Shown: piece after piece, positions 6,433-11,701 of the stretch
Position numbering within the stretch: the stretch's first letter is position 1
Layout: every line of letters begins with the position of its first letter
Assembly (NCBI GenBank): GCA_021823045.1
Contig: JAKAPB010000026.1
Coordinates: 1 to 11,701, forward strand
Direction of reading: 5' to 3'
Length of the DNA: 11,701 nucleotides
Source: Actinomycetes bacterium
GTDB taxonomy: Bacteria; Actinomycetota; Acidimicrobiia; Acidimicrobiales; Acidimicrobiaceae
The notes under the pieces: generated by a model
What the model saw: only the letters and a program-made list of their open reading frames with translations
Databases searched by the model: none
Told to the model about the DNA's origin: nothing
Translations under genes and position numbers: made by a program

Positions 6433-8046
6433 ATGATCTCCAACCCGAAAATAGGACAGACTTCCTTGGTCAGAGACCCGCAGGATCAATGTCCTGCCTC
6501 CGGCACTAAATTATCAACCACACTCCCACTTGCAACCCTCGTCGTCATTGCTTCGTCCGCTGCACTGCTACTCCTTCAGTCTTTGTATAACGGGCACCTC
6601 GGTTCAGTTGTCGAATATGACGACGGGGTCTACTTCGGTGCTTCAGTCAACCTAGTCCATGGAATACTCCCCTATCGAGACTTTGCCTTAGTGCAGCCGC
6701 CGCTGATTACGGCCTTCCTAGCACCCTTTGCGATTCTCGCATCTTCCACCGGCACAAGACTAGCGATGGAAGCTGCGAGACTTTTCACCGACCTGATCAG
6801 CCTGCTAAATGTCGTCTTAGTGGCCCTAATACTAAGAAAACGATCCAACTTCCGTCAAACCCTAGGCACTTCCATCATGGCACTGTCCACATCGACGCTT
6901 CAAGCCTCCCAGACGATACTCATCGAACCATATTTGGTTGCCCTTTGTCTAGTCGCAGTCTTGGTGCTATTCGAAGGAGAAAAGCTAACCTCATCGAAGG
7001 CAAGGATCATTTCGGCTGGAGTGGTCCTTGGACTAGCCGGAGCAACTAAAGCATGGGCGATCTTTCCCATGCTCGTGATGCTCTACCTACTAAGTCGAAA
7101 AATCCCAAAAGGGTGGTGGAGGTTATTGGCAGGAACCGCAATTGGCTTTAGTCTCGCCGTCCTACCATTTGCCATTTACGCCCCGCTATCGTTTCTCAAG
7201 CAAGTTATCGTCGCTCAAGCACTTAGGCCACAAGACGGGGTGGACCGATTACTTCGAATGATCCAGCTCACTGGATTACCCGGAATATCCGAGCTGGCCA
7301 AGGTCAGTCCACATCTTGGGTGGGTGCTAGTCGTGGTTGTGTACTTTAGCGCCGCCGCAATAATCTATCTGTCGCTAAAAGACGACGGCTGGGCCAACAA
7401 CTCCGACTTAGCCCACCTTGCCTTGTTAGCGGCGCCAACAATCGGTCTGGTCCTATCCCTCTCGCCATCCTACTTCTACCACTACGGTGCCTTCTTGGCC
7501 CCGTACTTGGCCATTCTCTATGCGACACTAAATTACGACTTTTACTCGAGGCGGGTTCAAAAGATAAATATCTCGAGACGCTCTTCAATCCAGAAAGCGA
7601 TAGCAGCGATATTCCTGGTCCTTGTCTTAGCGGACGTAAGCGCGGCGATAAATCCCCCGAAGATCCGATCCGAAATCCCTATCACGCCTTCGATATCGGC
7701 GGCGCTAGCTACCTCTGGCTGTCTGTGGAGCTCCGAACCTTCACTAGTCCTGCTGGCCAACGACTTCAGCGCAGACAGAAACGGCTGTCCTCACATGGTC
7801 GATTACGAAGGAACAACAATGGAATATCTCCACGTTCAGCTGGCCACCGCCCAGAGGCTAGAGAGTCCTCAGCTACAGAAGCTCTTTTTGAGCTGGATTC
7901 ACCTGTCCGATGTGGTCATCGCACCAACTTTCCAGCTGACATCCGAGTCGACCCAATACCTAACTAAACACTTCCACCGCATATTTATAAGCGGCAGGTA
8001 TTCAGGATTCTGGATTTACAAACGCACGATTATGCCTTCTGGTTGA
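6433..8046 (+). CDS. GT-C family polyprenyl-phosphate sugar transferase, multi-pass membrane protein
   Basis: This is a 537-residue integral membrane protein. A short polar N-terminus precedes the first membrane helix (about 32-50). The first external loop carries EYDDGVYFGA, with D63 and D64, then GILPYRDFALVQPPL. This 'DDG...YRDF..QPP' pattern is typical of actinobacterial GT-C glycosyltransferases of the GT39/PMT/GT87-like kind, which use lipid-phosphate sugars outside the membrane with an Asp as base. About ten hydrophobic segments follow up to about residue 420. Residues 430-537 form an external C-terminal region with two cysteines (SGC, NGCPH) and end in YSGFWIYKR, as in this family. 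ATG 6433 is the first start after an in-frame TAG at 6391; no good Shine-Dalgarno is seen. Donor and acceptor are unknown; cell-wall or protein glycosylation is possible. Confidence 0.8.
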   Translation: MISNPKIGQTSLVRDPQDQCPASGTKLSTTLPLATLVVIASSAALLLLQSLYNGHLGSVVEYDDGVYFGASVNLVHGILPYRDFALVQPPLITAFLAPFAILASSTGTRLAMEAARLFTDLISLLNVVLVALILRKRSNFRQTLGTSIMALSTSTLQASQTILIEPYLVALCLVAVLVLFEGEKLTSSKARIISAGVVLGLAGATKAWAIFPMLVMLYLLSRKIPKGWWRLLAGTAIGFSLAVLPFAIYAPLSFLKQVIVAQALRPQDGVDRLLRMIQLTGLPGISELAKVSPHLGWVLVVVVYFSAAAIIYLSLKDDGWANNSDLAHLALLAAPTIGLVLSLSPSYFYHYGAFLAPYLAILYATLNYDFYSRRVQKINISRRSSIQKAIAAIFLVLVLADVSAAINPPKIRSEIPITPSISAALATSGCLWSSEPSLVLLANDFSADRNGCPHMVDYEGTTMEYLHVQLATAQRLESPQLQKLFLSWIHLSDVVIAPTFQLTSESTQYLTKHFHRIFISGRYSGFWIYKRTIMPSG

Positions 8047-8119
8047 CCTTGAAAGCTCTTGCGCGTCGTTCTACACACTCGCTAAGCATCGAGACTAGAA
8101 GCGTAACTAATTGACAACT

Positions 8120-8138
8120 CCCAAGATTGGTCCTTGGG
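8120..8138 (+). terminator. weak candidate terminator hairpin after the GT-C gene
   Basis: CCCAAG and CTTGGG form a perfect 6-bp stem with a 7-nt loop, 74 bp after the GT-C stop. It is followed by TCGATTTGCAGTT and has no real T-run, so intrinsic termination would be weak. It may instead be a processing or regulatory hairpin. Confidence 0.28.
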
Positions 8139-8227
8139 TCGATTTGCAGTTAGGACTTAAAACGACTCAGCCTATGATGGCCAATTACCTCGCTAGATCG
8201 ATGTATTCCAGAGGGATAGTACCGGAT

Positions 8228-8262
8228 CAGGTCTGGACGAAGCGACGGGAATCGTAGACCTG
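8228..8262. repeat. 7-bp inverted repeat with 21-bp spacer
   Basis: CAGGTCT (8228-8234) and AGACCTG (8256-8262) are perfect arms around a purine-rich spacer. As RNA on the plus strand this is a hairpin with a large loop; as DNA it could be an operator. It lies upstream of the TATAAT box of the pilin gene, so it would not be in that transcript's leader. Confidence 0.3.
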
Positions 8263-8402
8263 AGGATGTGCTATACCTTGCTTTAACTCGAGGTTCCAGT
8301 GATCAAAAGCTCCGAAGCACTCGGATTTCACTGTCGCAAACTCCCTTAATAAATCCGCCATTACCTGCAAGTGTCATCTAATAATCCTCTAGCCTAGGCC
8401 TA

Positions 8403-8408
8403 TATAAT
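8403..8408 (+). promoter_or_regulatory. -10 box (TATAAT) of the pilin transcript
   Basis: A perfect TATAAT lies about 110 bp before the pilin start. No TTGACA-like -35 is present at 16-18 bp upstream, where the sequence reads AATAAT. A transcript from here would carry a leader of about 105 nt that includes the possible leader ORF. Confidence 0.38.
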
Positions 8409-8473
8409 CAGCTGCACACATTAAATGCTATCAAGTGTTCAAGAAATCTTTACGACAAAAAGAGGGTCAAACT

Positions 8474-8560
8474 ATGACTGGACCCATTTCAGCCAATAGT
8501 TCTATCGGCGAACGGAGCAATGGTGAAGAGACTATTAAACAAAGAGCTTCTCCGAGATGA
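8474..8560 (+). CDS. possible 28-residue leader ORF overlapping the pilin start
   Basis: ATG at 8474 is preceded by AGAGGG (8461-8466) at a 7-nt spacing, a better ribosome binding site than the one before the pilin. The frame encodes MTGPISANSSIGERSNGEET and eight further residues, ending at TGA 8558-8560. It overlaps the first 41 nt of the pilin gene in a different frame. It could couple or attenuate pilin translation, or be fortuitous. The peptide shows no known domain. Confidence 0.28.
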   Translation: MTGPISANSSIGERSNGEETIKQRASPR

Positions 8561-9071
8561 AATCGGCTACACGCTGATCGAGCTGATGGTTGTGCTTCTG
8601 ATCATCGGCACCCTACTTGCCATAGCTATACCGACCTTCATGAACGCAAAGTCGGGGGCTGAGGACAGGGCGATCCAATCTAACATTCAAAACACATTGA
8701 CCACCGAAATCATCTATTACCACAACCAGGATCAGTTCTGTCTTACGACTTCTTGCACCTCGTTCACCAAATTCGCCATCCCGTTAGCACAAACTTCAGC
8801 TGGGACAATCCCGGGAAATTCGGCCCCCGCGACCGTGTATGTCTATGGTCTGAACAATACCTCATCCGGTCAGAGTTACCTTTGCCTCCTAGGTCAATCT
8901 GGCACCGGAAAGCAGTTTGGAATCTTTGAACTGGTTTCGACCAACTCGGCGGCGACTTCCGCAACTTACTACGCCACTGCAAGCTCCACACTGTCCTGCC
9001 CTACCTTGTCATCCAGCACCCCTGCGGTGGTGAAGAGCCCATGGAGTGGATCGGAAAGTAGCTGGAGCTGA
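8520..9071 (+). CDS. type IV pilin-like prepilin (type IV pilus / type II secretion pseudopilin family)
   Basis: This is a 183-residue prepilin. A short basic leader, MVKRLLNKELLRDEIG, is followed by the class III signal YTLIELMVVLLIIGTLLAIA. Prepilin peptidase should cut after G16 and methylate Y17; E21 is the conserved Glu at mature position 5. Residues 17-39 form the hydrophobic helix that anchors the subunit and packs the fibre core. The globular part is rich in Ser and Thr and has four cysteines (C74, C79, C122, C160), enough for two disulfides outside the cell. No assembly ATPase, PilC or peptidase gene is in the window, so assembly genes must lie elsewhere. The start is uncertain: GGAG (8514-8517) is 2 nt from the ATG but 5 nt from the next codon, a GTG at 8523. 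Confidence 0.88.
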   Translation: MVKRLLNKELLRDEIGYTLIELMVVLLIIGTLLAIAIPTFMNAKSGAEDRAIQSNIQNTLTTEIIYYHNQDQFCLTTSCTSFTKFAIPLAQTSAGTIPGNSAPATVYVYGLNNTSSGQSYLCLLGQSGTGKQFGIFELVSTNSAATSATYYATASSTLSCPTLSSSTPAVVKSPWSGSESSWS

Positions 9072-9164
9072 TCGCTCAGATTGCTCTATCGCTGTTATCA
9101 ACCGTCCGTCGAACATCGCAAATTAAGAGCCCTCAGCAAGGCTATTCGGTTCGATAATCTCGAA

Positions 9165-9183
9165 AGTTAGCCTGCAACTAACT
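9165..9183 (+). terminator. candidate terminator hairpin after the pilin gene
   Basis: AGTTAG (9165-9170) and CTAACT (9178-9183) form a 6-bp AT-rich stem with a 7-nt loop, 94 bp after the pilin stop. No T-run follows, so confidence is low. Confidence 0.22.
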
Positions 9184-9224
9184 CGCTCACTTGAGATTCA
9201 ACTCGCAACTCGCCAGTTAACTCG
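9180..9224. repeat. four AACTCG copies in the convergent spacer
   Basis: The hexamer AACTCG occurs at 9180, 9200, 9207 and 9219. The middle two are tandem (AACTCGC twice). Their spacing is irregular. They sit between the convergent pilin and ferredoxin genes and have no evident function. Confidence 0.35.
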
Positions 9225-9262
9225 ATAGGAGCAAAGGTAATTCGAAGGCAGCGCTGTGACCC

Positions 9263-9281
9263 TAAGATCGTACCGATCTTA
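9263..9281 (-). terminator. perfect 8-bp hairpin after the ferredoxin gene
   Basis: TAAGATCG (9263-9270) and CGATCTTA (9274-9281) pair perfectly around a 3-nt TAC loop, 16 bp beyond the ferredoxin stop. It is the best stem in this convergent spacer and may end transcription of the redox operon. Neither strand shows a strong T-run after it, so a regulator-binding palindrome is an alternative. Confidence 0.4.
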
Positions 9282-9297
9282 CGACCTTCAACATCAA

Positions 9298-9522
9298 CTA
9301 TCGCCTAGCTACCGCTGAGTCGACGACGACTAACGATAGCGCTACCTTAGGGCAGAGTTTGATGGCGTTCTTTGCGCGCCCCAGCAGCTCTGCCGGTATG
9401 TCTTCATTCCTGTCGATGATTGGATAACCCCACTCGTCTTTCAGGATTAGCTCCGGTAAGATCTCGCAGCAGTACCCATAGCCGTCACATGCAATAGGGT
9501 CTAGCCTCAGCCTTATCGCCAT
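9298..9522 (-). CDS. one-cluster ferredoxin, predicted [3Fe-4S] type
   Basis: This is a 74-residue cytoplasmic electron carrier of the short actinobacterial ferredoxin family often paired with P450s or other oxidoreductases. The cluster ligands are C12 and C18 in ACDGYGYC and C57 in LCPKVAL. The position that carries a fourth cysteine in [4Fe-4S] proteins (CxxCxxC) is Y15, which predicts [3Fe-4S]. An extra cysteine, C19, follows C18 directly. The middle segment (KDEWGYPII) is typical of the family. ATG 9522 has a strong ribosome binding site. It is the last gene of the apbE/cytochrome b operon, 49 bp after the cytochrome gene, and probably gives or takes electrons at the cytoplasmic face of that protein (inferred from context). 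Confidence 0.85.
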   Translation of the reverse strand: MAIRLRLDPIACDGYGYCCEILPELILKDEWGYPIIDRNEDIPAELLGRAKNAIKLCPKVALSLVVVDSAVARR

Positions 9523-9531
9523 GGCGGTATA

Positions 9532-9539
9532 TCCTCCCT
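9532..9539 (-). promoter_or_regulatory. strong ribosome binding site of the ferredoxin gene
   Basis: On the minus strand this reads AGGGAGGA, 9 nt before the ATG at 9522. It fixes the start and suggests the ferredoxin is translated independently of the cytochrome gene. Confidence 0.6.
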
Positions 9540-9571
9540 GTCATTGAAATCCAGAAGAGCAGACAACGTCC

Positions 9572-10750
9572 TCAATTATCTCCTCCACCACCCCCAGGCA
9601 CGGTCACGTAGACCGGCACCTGCTGGACGACTGGCACCTTCTCAATAATGGTGACAGTCTTCTGTGGTAGGGTTGGTGGGGTAACGGGAAACTTCTGAAC
9701 CGAAGTTGTCACCAATCCGGCCCCGAAAAGCTTTTGGCCCTTCGAGATAGCGACATCCAGCTGCACATACAGGGTCTTCCCCGATACGGACTGCACCTTA
9801 GCCCCTACAAAGTTCGGGGTAAAATAGGCAGCGGGCCCTTTGAACATCCCGGGATTGCTTGGAGTTCCAACCGTAACTACGGTTGAGGAGACCTTCGTCA
9901 AACTTCCTCGATTAGTCCCCATGAAAGCCACTTCGAAGACAACTCCAGGGTGTTTGGTGAAGCTACCGGCTATTACGTAGCCGCCTTTTGCCGAGATGGC
10001 CTTGCTCACCCCGTAAACAGTTCCGCCCACAGACACCTTTGGATTAGCCAGATCCTTACTGTAGGAAAGGGGAACAGCGGTTGCGACTTCGGCCTTGTTC
10101 GCAAAACGCGCAGCCCAGCTCGCCTTGGTAGGACCAGATAGTGCCCATCCGACTATGACCGCAGGGAAGAGCGCTGTTACGGCTGCGACCAATAGTCGGT
10201 TTCTATTAGCACCATCCCACCTGGATAGCACCCGCACCCAAACCGCAGAAATCACCGCAATTAGTGAACCAAGATAGATGATTTGAAATCCCAAGAATCT
10301 CGAATCAGATCCGGTCCCAAGACCATGCACCATCGCAATCGCCCAGATCCCATAGCTAGCGAAGTGGATGTACTTCCAAGACTTATACCCCAACTTGTGC
10401 CTTAGCAGGCTCGTGACAACGACTGCGATAAACATATCTGAAGCAAAGACTCCGAGGCCCAACCAAAATGCCCGATACGGGCGTCCAAAGGGATCTAATG
10501 CAGTCAGAATGCCGAGGTGAGTAAAGGGGTCATAAACTGCGGTGGCAATATGGACAATGAGGGCAGAAAGGCCGATGAGCGCTAGGTTCCCATGCAGAGC
10601 AGCATATCGCACCCTCGAATCGTTCCCGATGGCCCACCTCTGAGCAGAAAGGATGCCCAGGATCACAGAACCGGTCAGAGCTAATAGGGCAACAAAACCG
10701 GCCCCCCTGGTCAGATACCAACTCAACTGGGAAGATACCGCAAGGATCAT
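9572..10750 (-). CDS. ferric-reductase-like transmembrane haem b protein with external C-terminal domain
   Basis: This is a 392-residue membrane protein. Six hydrophobic segments lie at about 12-35, 50-72, 95-116, 128-147, 153-172 and 187-205, the ferric-reductase-like transmembrane layout. H53 and H67 in one helix and H129 and H142 in another are the likely axial ligands of two b haems. Residues about 206-350 form a beta-type domain expected outside the membrane, followed by a Pro/Val-rich tail ending GGGGGDN. No FAD/NAD domain is fused, so electrons must come from a partner, perhaps the ferredoxin. No ApbE flavinylation motif (DxxTSGAT-like) was found. ATG 10750 overlaps the apbE stop by four bases (ATGA) and has AAGGAG 7 nt upstream, which rules against a longer start at 10843 inside apbE. 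It probably moves electrons across the membrane to an external acceptor. Confidence 0.78.
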   Translation of the reverse strand: MILAVSSQLSWYLTRGAGFVALLALTGSVILGILSAQRWAIGNDSRVRYAALHGNLALIGLSALIVHIATAVYDPFTHLGILTALDPFGRPYRAFWLGLGVFASDMFIAVVVTSLLRHKLGYKSWKYIHFASYGIWAIAMVHGLGTGSDSRFLGFQIIYLGSLIAVISAVWVRVLSRWDGANRNRLLVAAVTALFPAVIVGWALSGPTKASWAARFANKAEVATAVPLSYSKDLANPKVSVGGTVYGVSKAISAKGGYVIAGSFTKHPGVVFEVAFMGTNRGSLTKVSSTVVTVGTPSNPGMFKGPAAYFTPNFVGAKVQSVSGKTLYVQLDVAISKGQKLFGAGLVTTSVQKFPVTPPTLPQKTVTIIEKVPVVQQVPVYVTVPGGGGGDN

Positions 10751-11701
10751 GTCGAAGCTCCTTCGAATACCCCGGGTTCCCCGGTGAGGTCCATGGCCGA
10801 TTCTGGCCCATTCTCGACTGGACTTGGCCAGCCGGAGTAGCAAGCTACTTTATGGTCTTGCGACACGACCAAGCACGGCAGGCCGATTGATGCGGCGTAA
10901 GCATGAGATCCAAGGCCAGAGGCAACTATGGCGGTGGAAAAAGCGTTGGCAATCCAACTGTGTTCTGCTGCAACCGTGACGCTCAACGGCGCCCCTTTCG
11001 CCAAGCGTCTTGACTTTGGATCGATGATGTGAGGTTGGCCCGTCCCATCACCTTCGACCCCGACTGGCCTATAGATACCCGAGGTCGCCAGCCCTCCCGC
11101 TTGCAGGAGAATTTTCTGTCTTACTTGTCGTGCGGCGGATCCAGCCAACACCTCCACACAGAACTGAATCGGCTCAGAATCGTCGGCTTGTCTAACGGCA
11201 ACATCGCCACCGAGGCCAACCAGGACGGGTGAATGAAAAGTCTCCGAAATCATCGCTGCTATTCGGTCGGCATAGAGCGATTTCGACACCGAATGAAGAT
11301 CTAGCCTCGCACCCATCGGAATGGTTATTGTAGAGTTTTCCCTGTCAACTAGGATCCTTTCGTGGCCCGGGACGGTCGTCGCTATCAACTTTGGCCCTCG
11401 CGAAGCCGCAGTTGCTTCGAATTGGCCTTGGAGGTTGCAATGATTCGAGCGATCTCTTAGCCCCAGCTTAAACACCTCCGCGCCGATGCTGAAGTCACAC
11501 ATTCCCCCGGTAATTGATCCAGCCAGTTTGGCAATCTCCACTATCTCGATCAGGTCCTGGCTCGCTAAATGTGCCTTGCCGTCAGCGTTGTCCGAAAGTC
11601 TCCGCACTTCTGAGTTGGGATTGAAACCTGAAGCCAGAGATTCAAGTAGGTCTAGCTGCTCCACCGCTATGCTCAAGGGCCTAGCCGAATCTAGCCCGGC
11701 A
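10747..11701 (-). CDS. apbE: ApbE-family FAD:protein FMN transferase (5' end beyond window)
   Basis: The frame is open to the window edge. The first start-like codon inside is a TTG (11676), but codons before it continue the same fold (AGLDSARP...), so the gene is probably truncated by about 20-40 residues. ApbE moves FMN from FAD onto a Thr of an exported target protein, in a Mg2+-dependent reaction outside the cytoplasmic membrane. Family marks are SGFNPNSEV, DLHSVSKSLYADRIAA (the usual DLGGIAKG region), VGLGGDVAV, GGLATSGIYRP and PHIIDPKSRRLA. In ANAFST (10945-10947 encodes the Asn) the metal ligand that is usually Asp is Asn, while the following Thr is kept. It overlaps the cytochrome gene by four bases. 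No FMN acceptor is in the window; one may lie upstream. The family is certain, but activity is less so because of the Asn. Confidence 0.83.
   Translation of the reverse strand, partial: AGLDSARPLSIAVEQLDLLESLASGFNPNSEVRRLSDNADGKAHLASQDLIEIVEIAKLAGSITGGMCDFSIGAEVFKLGLRDRSNHCNLQGQFEATAASRGPKLIATTVPGHERILVDRENSTITIPMGARLDLHSVSKSLYADRIAAMISETFHSPVLVGLGGDVAVRQADDSEPIQFCVEVLAGSAARQVRQKILLQAGGLATSGIYRPVGVEGDGTGQPHIIDPKSRRLAKGAPLSVTVAAEHSWIANAFSTAIVASGLGSHAYAASIGLPCLVVSQDHKVACYSGWPSPVENGPESAMDLTGEPGVFEGAST
10758..10763 (-). promoter_or_regulatory. ribosome binding site that fixes the cytochrome start
   Basis: On the minus strand this reads AAGGAG, 7 nt before ATG 10750, inside the end of apbE. Together with the ATGA stop/start overlap it shows coupled translation of the two genes. 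Confidence 0.6.

Larger units (their letters stand above)
8047..8519. other. 473-bp intergenic region before the pilin gene
   Basis: No convincing protein gene was seen apart from the possible leader ORF at its end. The region holds a CCCAAG/CTTGGG hairpin (8120-8138), a 7-bp inverted repeat (8228-8262), a TATAAT box (8403-8408) and a Shine-Dalgarno-like AGAGGG (8461-8466). Its length leaves room for a small RNA or for regulator sites, but none can be identified by motif. Confidence 0.45.

Noticed and set aside
6256..6489. Minus-strand 77-codon frame across the helicase/GT-C gap
   Set aside because: It overlaps the start of the GT-C gene, is rich in Trp, Phe and Cys, has no family resemblance, and has no ribosome site.
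8174..8257. 27-residue plus-strand frame (MMANYLARSMYSRG...) in the pilin upstream region
   Set aside because: No ribosome binding site and no domain; it ends inside an inverted repeat. Its length is compatible with chance.
9665..10140. FMN-binding domain in the C-terminal half of the cytochrome protein
   Set aside because: No Ser/Thr-Gly-Ala-Thr flavinylation motif is present. The segment fits the beta-type extension seen on related actinobacterial haem proteins better.
10751..10843. Upstream start of the cytochrome b gene at 10843
   Set aside because: It would lie inside apbE and add an Arg-rich, non-membrane extension. The ATGA overlap with AAGGAG at 7 nt clearly supports 10750.
1..11701. 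CRISPR array, insertion sequence or prophage signals
   Set aside because: No regular repeat-spacer pattern, transposase, integrase or terminal inverted repeats were seen.

Overview
The window most resembles an actinobacterial chromosome of moderate GC, possibly an acidimicrobial lineage. The clues are a UvrD2-like helicase with a C-terminal HRDC domain, an actinobacterial-style GT-C sugar transferase, a ferric-reductase-like membrane protein with a beta-type C-terminal domain beside a one-cluster ferredoxin and ApbE, and one gene that may be leaderless. The placement is inferred from protein families and no 16S or marker gene is present. No mobile element, CRISPR array, tRNA or rRNA was recognised.

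Layout. Positions 1-543 hold perhaps the last codons of an unknown plus-strand gene and then a stretch without a convincing gene. nfuA (544-1179, minus), an Fe-S carrier, is divergent by 47 bp from a plus-strand run of three genes: an ATP-grasp ligase (1227-2525), a radical SAM protein with a CCAEP tail (2562-4121) and a UvrD2-like helicase (4127-6211). A 221-bp gap with an 8-bp inverted repeat precedes a GT-C membrane glycosyltransferase (6433-8046). A 473-bp spacer with two possible RNA hairpins and a good -10 box leads to a single type IV pilin-like prepilin (8520-9071), whose start is overlapped by a possible 28-residue leader ORF. The pilin converges on a minus-strand redox operon, read right to left: apbE (5' end cut by the window edge), a ferric-reductase-like haem b membrane protein, and a ferredoxin of predicted [3Fe-4S] type.

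How the genes work together. The ATP-grasp and radical SAM proteins look like a two-enzyme modification or ligation pathway of unknown product. The nearby nfuA could supply Fe-S clusters, though that link is only positional. The radical SAM protein carries Cys-Cys where related proteins carry Cys-selenocysteine, and this pair is the best candidate for a little-described system here. The apbE/cytochrome b/ferredoxin set looks like an electron-transfer module to the outside of the membrane; its expected covalent-FMN acceptor is not in the window. The helicase is a housekeeping or repair enzyme that lacks the cysteine module described for mycobacterial UvrD2.
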